Assembly (NCBI GenBank): GCA_009760855.2
Contig: WPIO01000131.1
Location: 270,001-334,000 of the forward strand
Origin: Cristatella mucedo
Lineage: Eukaryota > Bryozoa > Phylactolaemata > Cristatellidae
Length of the DNA: 64,000 nucleotides
Reading direction: 5' to 3'
The number at the start of each line of letters is the position of its first letter. Within the stretch, counting starts at the first letter, position 1. Under the pieces are notes generated by a model, which was not told the origin of the DNA, did not search any database, and worked only from the letters and a program-made list of their open reading frames with translations. The position numbers and the translations under genes were made by a program. Shown piece by piece: positions 36,968-49,689 of this stretch.

Positions 36968-38024
36968 GTAGCATCTGCGATCTGGCCAGGCACCAAGCAT
37001 GATGAGAACGCCAGAGGCCGCTGCCACTGCCCTGCCACACAGATGCAGCCTTCGCCAGCCAAGCTGCTGCTGCAGCAGCAGAAGCACCTCTCTCCAACTA
37101 ACTCTCTGACTATTAGCCGTCCCACCAAGGGCACCAATTCCAGGTACTAACGACGGCACAACCAAGCCAAGGGCTCACAGCAAACCGGGGCCGCCCAACG
37201 GCTAGCTAGCTAGCTGACGCTCTCTCCTTTTGGCAGGCGACCTACTTCCTAAATCTAAATCTTAGCTGATCAAACAGCCTCTTTTTGTATAGCGACAGAA
37301 GAGCCTTTACGGCTATCACCACCGCTTGCAGTGGCGATAAAGAGTCGCCCACTGTAGGAATCGAACCCACGACCTCGGGACCGAGGTCGTGAAAGCAGCC
37401 ACCTTACCTAGTGTGCCTTCCTCCGGTATTTAGGCTACTAGACTTGATGGAGCTGAGGAAGGATGATGATGGGGGGGGGTAGTAGCTCGAGGCTACCGGT
37501 GGTGGCAGCTAGCTAACCCCTAGCTAGCTGTAGCGCAGGACCCGGTGGGCTCAGAGGGCTCCGTGGTGCGTGGTGCTCCCTCTGCCGCTCTTGTCAGTCG
37601 GCCGGCCTCGGCTTTCCAGCCTCCGGCAGCTGCCTTCTCAGCTTCGAAACCAGCGACCGCTCGCTCGGAGAAACTTCGAGACAACCCTTTCTACTCCCCC
37701 GGTAAGCAGCTGGCACGCCTTGCTGCAGTGGCGGCTCATCGCGATGGCTGCACCGCGAGCGATGTGTGCCGTCCGGAACCGGACGTGAGCGTCGCCACCT
37801 TCACCGGGCCGGCTCTACGACGACACACACTTGACTTAAGTTCTTCGGCATGGCGGCACACGGGTGCGAGAGGGGGCCCGTGACGGTGCAATGTGGCGGC
37901 TCTATGGAGAAGGACCAGCAGTGACTTTGTGCGCGCCGCAGGCTGAGCGGTCAACCTAACGTGTCTGCTCGGGTCGGTCACGAGCTAGACGTGCGACTGA
38001 GTGAGACAGTGCACCATTATTTAA

Positions 38025-38117
<93 letters not shown>

Positions 38118-38308
38118 ATATGCAGCTCATTTGTATAGCACCATAAGGGAACTTAATCTCTAGCCAGAAACTTCACACGTGTGGCAGGGCTCGAGCCCAC
38201 AACCCTGATCGACAAATGCACCCCCTTGACCTCGGTCATCACAGGCTGCCACGCAAATGAGGCCATTGAATTGGTCAATCTTTGCTTTTTCTTATTGAAA
38301 CACTGTGC

Positions 38309-38380
<72 letters not shown>

Positions 38381-39431
38381 GTCTTTCTCACTCTCTCTCT
38401 CTCTCTGTCTTTCTCACTCTCTCTCACCCTCTCCCCCATCTCTCTCTCCTTCTATTGCAGTCCACGAGTTCAAGCAGGATCTCTGCAAGTCCAGCTCGGT
38501 CGTTTCGTGCAGGAGACCCGGTCACCGGCTCCCTCCCCTCATTTCCGGGCGTGGGGCACCCCCTGACCCGGCGGAAAAAGGAGGCCACTGCTGCACGAAG
38601 GACACGAGGATTGACTAGGGTTCTACAAAGCGAAAGGCACCGGAGCACATACTGTGGCATTGTTAAGTAAGCAAACAATAATTTCACGCAAAATCTCAGG
38701 GCCTACCGAATGCTCGATGAACAACTGCCAGCCGAGCTCCACGGAGGCACACAGGACACCAAGGGGGGGGAGGGGAGGGGAGTGGAGTTGGGAACTATCT
38801 CGGCAGACTAAAGCCAAGGTAGCTCGGGTGCTGCGAAGCTGTCACCGAGGACGCGGTGCCTCTTCGCTCGTCCTTGAGCGGCTCTCGCCAGCCACGCGGA
38901 CGGCGCCACCTAGCAGAAATTTCATGCGACCAGAGGCTGGCGGAAGTGTCAGGCCAGCTGGGGTCAAAGTAGGTCACCGAGGTGGCCCGCCGCCCGCGGC
39001 AGCTCACCGTTGACGAGGCCCTGGTTGGCGCTCACGTCGGCCGTCAGACCGAAATAGTAGTAGAACAGCATCGGCTGCTGATTGAAGTTGTACGTCTCGT
39101 TCAGCTTCTGAAACAGCATGCTGTACTTGTAGGCGTTGGCCAGCGCGATCGAGTGCATCTGCAGCAGGTTCGTTCGGTTCGAGTAGAAGATGGACGTCTT
39201 GAGCAGATTCTGACGCGGCTGGTTGGTGACGGAGTCGACGGGCAGCAGCAGGTCGGCCTCGCTGAGCGATCGGCAATTGTCCTCCGTCACCGAGTTCATT
39301 TTCGCCAGGATCTCGTCGAAATGGTCCGGCGCCATCCAGTCGAACGGAGCGCCGTCGGTGCAGGTCGCGAGCAGAGCGGCGGCCACGGCCGCAGCGAGAA
39401 GCAGCGCGCTACGCGCGGCGGCGGCGATCAT
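23916..39431 (-). CDS. GPI-type cell-surface protein with two Cache/EGF-like modules (GPR158/CG31760-like ectodomain), 14 exons
   Basis: Fourteen exons join with matching phase at all 13 junctions (2850 nt, 949 residues plus TGA). Residues 1-26 are a signal peptide. Module 1 (about 30-423) and module 2 (about 575-911) each contain a C-terminated LxLP segment, a Cache-like region with PYFDC followed by a W-I/L hydrophobic strand, then a D-C pattern and an EGF-like CKP...G-Y-x-C-x-C segment. These motifs resemble the extracellular part of GPR158/GPR179 and insect CG31760. Residues 424-574 are a basic linker with KRRR (552-555) and KRKRR (569-573). After module 2 there is only a short hydrophobic tail (about 926-949, with SLFIAAIIL) and a stop, as in a GPI-attachment signal. 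No seven-helix domain follows. Many NxT/S sequons suggest secretion. Ligand and partners are unknown. Family assignment is from recalled motifs only. Confidence 0.85.
24201..24358 (-). CDS. Cache/EGF gene exon 13 (EGF-like 2)
   Basis: Acceptor ttcctctacag, donor GTAACT. It encodes CKPIEGRQF, GYRCDCRQGYEYIW, then a YFYTGDLYEKELYRK segment. It matches exon 5 of module 1 and has the same phase-0 start before CKP. Confidence 0.88.
24359..25866 (-). other. Intron 12 of the Cache/EGF gene
   Basis: No coding exon. A possible SINE2 remnant lies at 25060-25110 and a tail-like piece at 25340-25375; nothing else is recognised. Confidence 0.5.
25867..25984 (-). CDS. Cache/EGF gene exon 12
   Basis: Acceptor cttgcag, donor GTGAGT. 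It encodes GVVRVDVPLNYLDINQCPS, then YISNAFQSTARC, the counterpart of exon 4 (FLRVDFNPC...NYFAGTARC). Confidence 0.88.
26116..26304 (-). CDS. Cache/EGF gene exon 11 (Cache core 2)
   Basis: Acceptor gcgtgcag, donor GTGAGC. It contains KHEEYPIKW, DGQWSDPYFDCSGFINDWIL and YYVPFFG. The PYFDC motif aligns with PYFDCGRSNRW in exon 3. Confidence 0.9.
26796..26946 (-). CDS. Cache/EGF gene exon 10
   Basis: A T-rich acceptor (attcttcag) and donor GTACAG. It encodes LTADSIETYYATD, LDWYSQMKRRW and NDDLNDYVMNPWIR. The donor is weak (GTACAG), but the phase is right on both sides. Confidence 0.82.
27116..27277 (-). CDS. Cache/EGF gene exon 9
   Basis: Acceptor tttttccag, donor GTAAGA. It encodes QPLTVFQIFSEVISAVMADP, GMGVFYEPNMF and FGPYAFKS. 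The last part matches LFGPRAYR of module 1. Confidence 0.88.
27418..27626 (-). CDS. Cache/EGF gene exon 8 (start of module 2)
   Basis: It encodes VNAIINKKNAITKDTCKNYA, then DQLWLPGDV and FLSNFYQNINPGQDYGFLR. This mirrors exon 1 (FDEILAKMNSVTEDNC...LLLPVDSV). Donor GTAAGG. The acceptor (cttaaag) has a poor pyrimidine tract, so the start could move by a few codons, but this choice keeps the phase. Confidence 0.82.
27735..28005 (-). mobile_element. LINE B 3' end fragment
   Basis: The minus strand reads LRDDIYSLLLQTRAHTFPTV-like protein, then the LINE B tail. It sits in intron 7 of the Cache/EGF gene in the sense orientation of that gene. Confidence 0.65.
28276..28302. repeat. GGCA microsatellite
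   Basis: Six tandem GGCA units. Confidence 0.9.
28460..28734 (-). CDS. Cache/EGF gene exon 7 (basic linker)
   Basis: Acceptor cctctgcag, donor GTGCGC. It encodes a polar, charged linker: TVSREEYHEQMIERRRVVRY, an Ala-rich middle, KRRR and KRKRRD. The run of dibasic sites sits exactly between the two modules. Confidence 0.82.
29243..29415 (+). mobile_element. SINE1, full-length copy
   Basis: Complete head with palindrome, a B-box with one change (ggttagattcc) and the standard tail. Confidence 0.85.
29904..29962. repeat. 15-bp tandem repeat, about 4 copies
   Basis: The unit agcgaccttttagca recurs with single-base changes. Confidence 0.8.
30036..30363 (+). pseudogene. Tc1/mariner transposase remnant, left part
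   Basis: Open frame pieces include RRAKDPAHYRWTTRVEL then, after a frameshift, SVTVWGCFCSSGVRVLH. That is the VWG...G box upstream of the second catalytic aspartate in Tc1-type transposases. The frame is broken, and it is interrupted on the right by SINE1. Confidence 0.65.
30364..30480 (-). mobile_element. SINE1, 5'-truncated copy inside Tc1 remnant
   Basis: The reverse complement shows the B-box (ggttcgaatcc) and tail but no A-box head. It splits a transposase remnant. Confidence 0.8.
30481..30700 (+). pseudogene. Tc1/mariner transposase remnant, right part
   Basis: Reads NYIWKKDNDVKRKAEALKK, a decayed form of the F-x-QDNDPKHT box of Tc1 transposases, then a decayed SPDLNP region near 30670. 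Confidence 0.6.
30712..31795 (+). mobile_element. LINE A, degraded copy
   Basis: The nucleotide sequence follows the LINE at 49.9-51.2 kb with many stops and indels. Matching blocks include the ctccaatggttyac region, tgatcgccaagtacaatctaggc, the ttcaaggttctgtcactca region and the tail up to about 31795. Inactive. Confidence 0.8.
32329..32531 (-). CDS. Cache/EGF gene exon 6
   Basis: The acceptor has a 14-base C run followed by gttgcag; donor GTATGT. It encodes LFVVPQLNAQKVDNAGIDRI, then RRRLVARSTTTSNDVKDRF. It is a linker after EGF-like 1 with no domain that I recognise. The phase matches on both sides. Confidence 0.8.
33400..34010 (-). mobile_element. Possible LINE reverse-transcriptase C-terminal remnant
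   Basis: The minus strand reads VVLVRPLI, then GNLLPTDGRKSRDVAAFKKK and LKTHLPL, typical of the C-terminus of CR1/Jockey-type proteins. A decayed tail follows. There are multiple stops. It lies in intron 5 of the Cache/EGF gene. Confidence 0.45.
34114..34279 (-). CDS. Cache/EGF gene exon 5 (EGF-like 1)
   Basis: Acceptor attttcag, donor GTCAGA. It encodes CKPLPGFGFYRGGYMCECLP, then GYRYPENIQGPYLGIDLERA and NGFKCLKIG. This is the segment most like the GPR158/CG31760 ectodomain. Confidence 0.92.
34440..34569 (-). CDS. Cache/EGF gene exon 4
   Basis: Acceptor ccttttgtag, donor GTGAGC. It encodes VGVAVTDAEFLRVDFNPC, then FPESNYFAGTARCHLDTTL, ending phase 0 right before CKP. Confidence 0.9.
35287..35400. 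repeat. CT microsatellite next to exon 3 donor
   Basis: About 110 bp of CT, so GA on the transcribed strand. It begins about 20 bases downstream of the exon 3 donor at 35418. Confidence 0.95.
35419..35691 (-). CDS. Cache/EGF gene exon 3 (Cache core 1)
   Basis: Acceptor cggttgcag, donor GTAAGC. It encodes AQFAINIRYSSG, TQPYFDCGRSNRWIVSASAP and NTNQVYENIRRY. Confidence 0.92.
36211..36487 (-). CDS. Cache/EGF gene exon 2
   Basis: Acceptor atttcag, donor GTGCGC. It encodes SLFYPGFLLKVTFNQTIPLF, GPRAYRTDNW, a NNTFNVEDYGAGVLKNYTL segment and YKLWLPQPIDENDNTLR. Several sequons. Confidence 0.9.
36889..36965. repeat. CT then TA compound microsatellite
   Basis: About 33 bp of CT directly followed by about 44 bp of TA. 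Confidence 0.95.
37258..37411 (-). mobile_element. SINE1 copy
   Basis: The reverse complement has the palindrome, a B-box variant (ggttcgattcc) and the standard tail. Confidence 0.85.
37539..37700 (+). CDS. Possible + strand exon, Pro/Ser/Ala-rich (unrecognised)
   Basis: An acceptor-like tgtagcgcag is followed by an open frame: DPVGSEGSVVRGAPSAALVS, then RPASAFQPPAAAFSASKP and RSEKLRDNPFYSP. It stops at a strong GTAAGC donor (phase 1). The composition looks protein-like and the NPFYSP end is striking. It lies antisense in intron 1 of the Cache/EGF gene. The next possible exon is at 38461. I do not recognise a family; GC-rich DNA can give such frames by chance. Confidence 0.3.
38028..38114. 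repeat. CA microsatellite
   Basis: About 85 bp of nearly pure CA, adjoining the 3' end of an antisense SINE2. Confidence 0.95.
38112..38270 (-). mobile_element. SINE2 copy
   Basis: The reverse complement shows the B-box-like gggctcgagccc and tail ending gctatacaaatgagct. Confidence 0.7.
38312..38448. repeat. CT microsatellite
   Basis: Long CT tract with a few interruptions, directly upstream of the acceptor-like tctattgcag at 38460. Confidence 0.95.
38461..38619 (+). CDS. Possible + strand exon after CT tract (unrecognised)
   Basis: A strong acceptor (tccttctattgcag) ends at 38460. Joined in phase 1 to the 37539-37700 frame it reads VHEFKQDLCKSSSVVSCRR and ends at TAG after TKDTRID. A second frame (STSSSRISASPARSF) is also open. 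Function unknown; the pair could equally be noise. Confidence 0.22.
39008..39431 (-). CDS. Cache/EGF gene exon 1 (signal peptide and start of module 1)
   Basis: ATG at 39431. It encodes MIAAAARSALLLAAAVAAAL as a signal peptide, then FDEILAKMNSVTEDNC, LLLPVDSV and YYYFGLTADVSANQGLVN before a GTGAGC donor. A near-identical copy lies at 3950-4373. Confidence 0.92.
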
Positions 39432-39920
39432 TTCCTCTGACAGAAGCTAGGTTCCGCAAGCGTTACGTTCGACGCATTCAGCCGACTGGAATGTCACTAT
39501 CAGCCGGCCGCGCCCGCTTCGTCGAGCAAGTAGCGGAAAGTATGGCGCACCAGATAGCCGGAAGTTGTACCGCACCTGCCTGCTGGGTAACAGCGAAGCT
39601 CCGCCCACGCGCTCCGCCTCCGCGCCTCTGTCGGCGGGCGTGCGGGGGACGGCTTGCGCGCCAAGCTCTCTCGCGCTGGTTCGATTTTGGCCCGCCTGCG
39701 CTCTGCGACAGCTGATCAGACGCGAGCCTTCAATGCGCTCGCGCTCGCCTACGCCGCTCGGCTCGTCCGAACGAGGCGTTAGCGGCCAAAGCGGAAGTTC
39801 GTAGGACGCTCTGCAAACACCTAACCCCTCCCCCCCCTTCGGCGGGCTCGGGTTGTACGCCTGCGTCCAGCCGCGGCGCCGGGGCGGCGGGCGGGCGAGC
39901 GCCGCCTAGCTAGTGACTAC
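39432..39920 (-). promoter_or_regulatory. CpG-rich 5' flank of the Cache/EGF gene
   Basis: Markedly GC- and CpG-rich compared with neighbouring DNA, ending near 39930 where the sequence turns AT-rich. The position directly upstream of the start codon fits a CpG-type promoter. No TATA box was identified. Confidence 0.45.
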
Positions 39921-40694
39921 GAAACCGGCCCGTCCGAAAAAAAAATTTAGCCGTAGCAGACTGGCAAAGTTTGTAAACATTCCGACCCACTTCCAGCACG
40001 TAATCAATCGTCCGTCTTGGTGCAGCGGCGCCCCGTTTTAATCTGTGCTTGCAATACTTTAGCAATGTCTAGAATCCGCAGAATTTCAAGAATTTTTATT
40101 ACCATGAGGCTGACCAGCACAAAGATCGACACGCTATTATCCCAGAAAAGACAAAGCGCATCATGTACATGAAAGTCTTTTTTAGGAGGGAATCACTCAA
40201 AAGGGGGTTGACAATTTCAGTTTTTAGGAGTTGTAACTTTCTCAGGAAAAACAAGTAAGAAATTCCATTCAAAGTTTTGACCATTGATATATAACGGGAA
40301 AAATTTTACAAAAATAACATTACCGGAATTATTATACTTACGGCAGTGTAGTATATTAGTGGAATAGTAAGTGGGTTTACACTCGAAAAATCGGATCTTC
40401 CTCACTAATAATGCACGACAGTTGCTTGCATCACAGAGCTCACGGAAGCGACGATAAACGTGGGAACTGGCGGGCAGGCGGCTGCTAGCTGAAATTAATC
40501 TGCCACCTCCACCTCAGTTCAACCATATGACAACATCACTGCCACATACACCGTTAACTCTGCTACGGTTTTCAGACTGTTGCAGAGTTTTTCGTAAATC
40601 AAAGTTCTAACTACAGCCAAGAAATGATGAAGGCACGTGTGCTTGTTCTTTCGACCATGGTGCGTAAGACATTGTGAGCTTACAGCGGACGAAT

Positions 40695-40800
40695 AATAAG
40701 AATAATAATAATACGTTTAATAAAGCGCCCTCTTAGGACTCAATCTCTTTCTAGGCACTTTACATTTGCTGCAAACAATTACTTTCAATCTTTGCCTGCC
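40695..40800 (-). mobile_element. LINE A 3' tail
   Basis: The reverse complement reads tgtaaagtgcctagaaagagattg, then gggcgctttatt and an ATT run, as in the 51.1-51.2 kb tail. Confidence 0.7.
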
Positions 40801-40834
40801 CTCTAAAAGGAATGAGCCGCAGCACCAGGTTTTT

Positions 40835-40980
40835 GCATTGATCAAGCGGTTAAGGTGCTCGCCGCGACCAAGGTCTGACTGAGGTCGTGGGCTCGAGCCC
40901 CGAGGTATATGTGAAGCGCCTGAATAGAGACTAAGTTCTCTTGGGGCGCTATATAAATGAATTGTATATGAATTATATAT
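40835..40980 (+). mobile_element. SINE2, full-length copy
   Basis: Head, gggctcgagcccc box and tail (gtgaagcgcctgaatagaga...ggggcgctatataaatgaatt) are all present. Confidence 0.8.
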
Positions 40981-41809
40981 TGATGGCGGCAGTCAATTGA
41001 TAAAATAAATGGATTATGATTTCAGTCGTAAAATGCAAGGGTTAATTCGTTTGTGTACGTTTACTTCCGGTACGGCAATGAACTGAAAAATAAAACTGAA
41101 AAAAGTGATGCACGCTCTCGATGGATCCAAGCTGAGATATGAAGACCGGATGTTGAAGCTTGGGCACGCTGCATTAGTGTGAGGCACGTAACAATTTTGA
41201 CCACGTCTCGGCGAACTGACTGCCACAGGATTCGAACCCACGTCTGGGACAAGAATCCATGATGTAAACAAAGCTGCTACCTCGGCCACTTGGCTAGAGC
41301 GGACCACTGAAATCAGTTAACGAAGTGTGTATCCATTGAACTGGAAGCACTAACTTCGGGCTATGTGGTTGACTTAAAACGCACCGTAAGGAAACTAGCT
41401 TTCTGACCATCAACCTATTCTTGCTGCACACATGCACGAGCGAATGAGTGCACACACACACACACTCGCGAGCGCGTGCGCACGCACGCACACACACACA
41501 CACTCACACATCTAGAAACGCTCACACAACCTCGCGGACACGAACTCATACATCACCGTTTAGATGACCGTTGCTGATTGGGGGGTTGTGTGTATTCGCG
41601 ATTTGCAGAACGACCTAGAAGATGTTGCAAGTGTGATATGGTTTGGCGGAACTTGCAGATTAGTTTGTGATTCCATTTAATTGATCTTAGTTCGTCAAGG
41701 GTAGAGAGAACACGAGCTGTTGTAGTTGAAGGATTGTTGGTATTGGCCTTGTGTTAAATAAGTAGTACTAATTATCTTATCTCGTATTTCGGACTCTGGC
41801 AAATATTTT

Positions 41810-42010
41810 CTAAATGTCCTGTGCTGCTATATCAATGCTACTTACGTCCACGGCTGCCGTCCTGACTAAGCTATGCTTATCACAGTCTCTCAGTTTCTTG
41901 AGACAAAGTCTGCTGGCTACTATATTAGCACCTCATGTTCTGAAGTTGCGAAACAAACTCTCTAGCAGAACACCTCAGATTTGTGGCTTTGTGGAGTTGG
42001 AGATTCATAC
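41810..42010 (+). mobile_element. LINE B 3' end, diverged
   Basis: Retains gctgctatatcaatgctac, agtctgctggctac and the ctttgtggagttggagat ending of LINE B. Confidence 0.5.
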
Positions 42011-42077
42011 GCGCATGTACATGCTAATAATAATAATTATAATAAATAATAATAATAATATAAAATAATAAATAATA

Positions 42078-42400
42078 AAATGAGGCTGATTTACCAGCCT
42101 CATTTTTTCAGCGTCAGAAGAGCCTTAATGGCAATCACGAACGCTTGCAGTTAGCAATTAATTTAATTAAATAATTTAAATAATTAATCTAAATTTATAT
42201 TTAATAATTTAATATAAAATATTTAATTAATAATTATAATTAACAATTAACAATTATATAATAATTTAATATTTTATATTAAATTAATTTAATTAATAAA
42301 GCAATTAATGAATCACTCACTAGGATTAGGACCGATGTAGGATTCGAACCCACCACCTCGGTCAAGAAGAGCGAGCACCTTACCTCATGAGCTACCATGG
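42078..42400 (-). mobile_element. SINE1 split by AT-rich block
   Basis: The reverse complement has the head and B-box (ggttcgaatcc) at about 42315-42400 and the tail at about 42078-42150. Between them lies roughly 150 bp made almost only of ttaatt/aattaa words (42154-42300). Confidence 0.65.
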
Positions 42401-42737
42401 CCCTGCATGCAAATCCCAGTAGTGCCTTCAATCTGCCGGGAAGAGGCCATGCTTCTAGTAAATACGTACAAGTACAATCATTGTACAGCTTTTAACTGCA
42501 GCGACATTTTAAAGCACAATAAAAACGACGAGACGGATGAATAATCCCATGATTTCAGGGGAGCACGTATATATAATATCAAGCAAGTAAAATGAATACC
42601 ATGCCTGCTGCATTGCAATAATGCTGTCTGCCAAAGTTTGGCAGGCAGAAAAATTAAAACTGATTAATGAATAAACGTCTGCCGGCCAGCAGTGCATCAA
42701 CACCCAGGCTAAATGACAAACACTAAATGATAAACAC

Positions 42738-42911
42738 TAGGCTGCGATAGCCCAGGAGTTAAGGTGCTCGTTCTTTACCACCGGGGTCGCGGGTTCGAAT
42801 CCTGTAGCAGGGTGATCCTTAATTTTCAACTGCAAGCCGTGGTGATAGCCCATAAGGCTCCTCTGCTGCTACACAAATGAGGCTGTTAAATCAGCTGAGA
42901 TTTTTTTACTA
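42738..42911 (+). mobile_element. SINE1 variant copy
   Basis: The head reads gatagcccaggagttaaggtg; B-box ggttcgaatcc and the usual tail. The head differs enough to suggest a subfamily. Confidence 0.7.
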
Positions 42912-43832
42912 CAGATTGGTAAATAAAGTCCGTGCTAGCTAGCAGCCGACTACGAACTGGCTGCACACGGCTGCTGCAATGATGCTACGCTCCCTACCGA
43001 AAAATTACAGCGAAAAATTACAGTACTTATTCAACATGAACCTCGTCGTTGTTGACGAGGTGGGGTGGCATAGAAATAGGGGGCGGCCCAGATCACTCTG
43101 CCCGATGTTTGGGGGGGGGGCAAAGGTCCTTTGCTCCATCAGGAGCTGGTTGAACGAGAGACCGCAATAGCGAAGGCTCCTTATGAAAGATCCTTAATTC
43201 GACGAGAGGCCTGCAGATGCTTCTCCGATGATCCTGCTTGCATATGGGGTGTGTTGGCGGGAGGGGGAAGCTTCTGTCTCTCGATATTTAGAGTTTGCTC
43301 CATGCCCCCTCTGGTCTCTGCTTGCTCTCTATTTTTATAATTCCTCGAGACAGCACTGCACGCAGTGCGGTGGCAATGTCGACATTACCTAGGATAGCTT
43401 TCATCGGGCTTCCGTTTTAATGAGAACGACAGCACCGACGACCGCTGCCAACCAAACCGATATAAGAAAATCAAAATCAATCGTAAGAGCAGTAGAGATG
43501 ATTTTACAGGGTCCTGCAAAAAAAAGTGAGCTGAAAAAGGTGCCAGCACGGAAAACGTGCCTCCATACTAATCGCGTTCCTTTTCTTCAGAGTGTATCAC
43601 CGCAACGACATACAAATAAACTTGTGATTGCATCCGAACCATTTTATCTTCTTAACACACTGACGGAAGTTCATACGGCTAGCTGGCCATTGTCCCGATT
43701 GCTACGACCATGTGAATCGGTGGGAAACCAAAATAATGCGATTGCTCTATGCATGCAAGTTAATGAAACCCAGCAGTCGGATGCGAAAATATGGGGACTG
43801 GTGTTCGAAGGAGAGTGTGTGAAACTCCTGTT

Positions 43833-49013
<5,181 letters not shown>

Positions 49014-49689
49014 CTCGCCTACAGCGCAGGGCTACGTATGGCGGACGCCGTTGCGGCTTGGATGCAGACTCAATCGTGCCGCCGACCAAATCAACACGGG
49101 GGCTGACTTACGACCACGCCTTCCGGAGTAAAGAGCAGTACGGCCTTGACCCAAAGACGTGCATTCCAAACGTGTTTCCGTGTGCATGTCTGTGAGGGTT
49201 TTATTTCCTATTTATATTTGAAAATAAATATATACATGTATGCATACACAGGCGAATATGTACGTACGTACGAGATATATACAACGTATGTATGCTAAGT
49301 ACAGAGTTTAGCTGGCGTTGCTGGCTCGCCACCAGCCTACAGCAGCAGCAGCCTAAAAGCGACGCACGCTAAGGAACGTTACGAGGGCGGGTGTGTTGGC
49401 GTAAGCGTTTGGGAGCAGCAGTACCCGCTGTGCTCTAGCTGACTCAAGAGCTTTGATTCGCAGAACTCTCCTTAGGGCAGAGTACGTCGCCGGGTGAAGG
49501 AAGTAAAACGCCAAAGCGCCTCCTTTAAAATGCGCTGCAGTCGTTCTTTGGTATATTAAAAGTAAAAACAGTTAATTATTAAAAAAAACTTGTGCTTTAA
49601 ATGCAAACATGATAAAAAGCTTCTCCGTGCCGGTAGCGAGGCCAATACGTATAGCGCCCGCGTTTTTTGTCAGATTTGATGCATAACGG
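49014..49689. other. GNB1L upstream region
   Basis: The proximal 130 bp should hold the GNB1L promoter (minus strand). No TATA box seen. AT-rich beyond 49200. No gene. Confidence 0.45.

Larger units (their letters stand above)
36488..39007 (-). other. Intron 1 of the Cache/EGF gene
   Basis: Holds CT/TA, CA and CT tracts, SINE1 (37258-37411), SINE2 (38112-38270) and two possible + strand exons (see 37539 and 38461). Confidence 0.6.
39921..43832. other. Intergenic between the Cache/EGF gene and GNB1L
   Basis: Contains LINE A and B tails, SINE1 and SINE2 copies, a CA-rich patch at 41450-41510 and an AT-rich block at 42154-42300. No gene supported. Confidence 0.5.
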
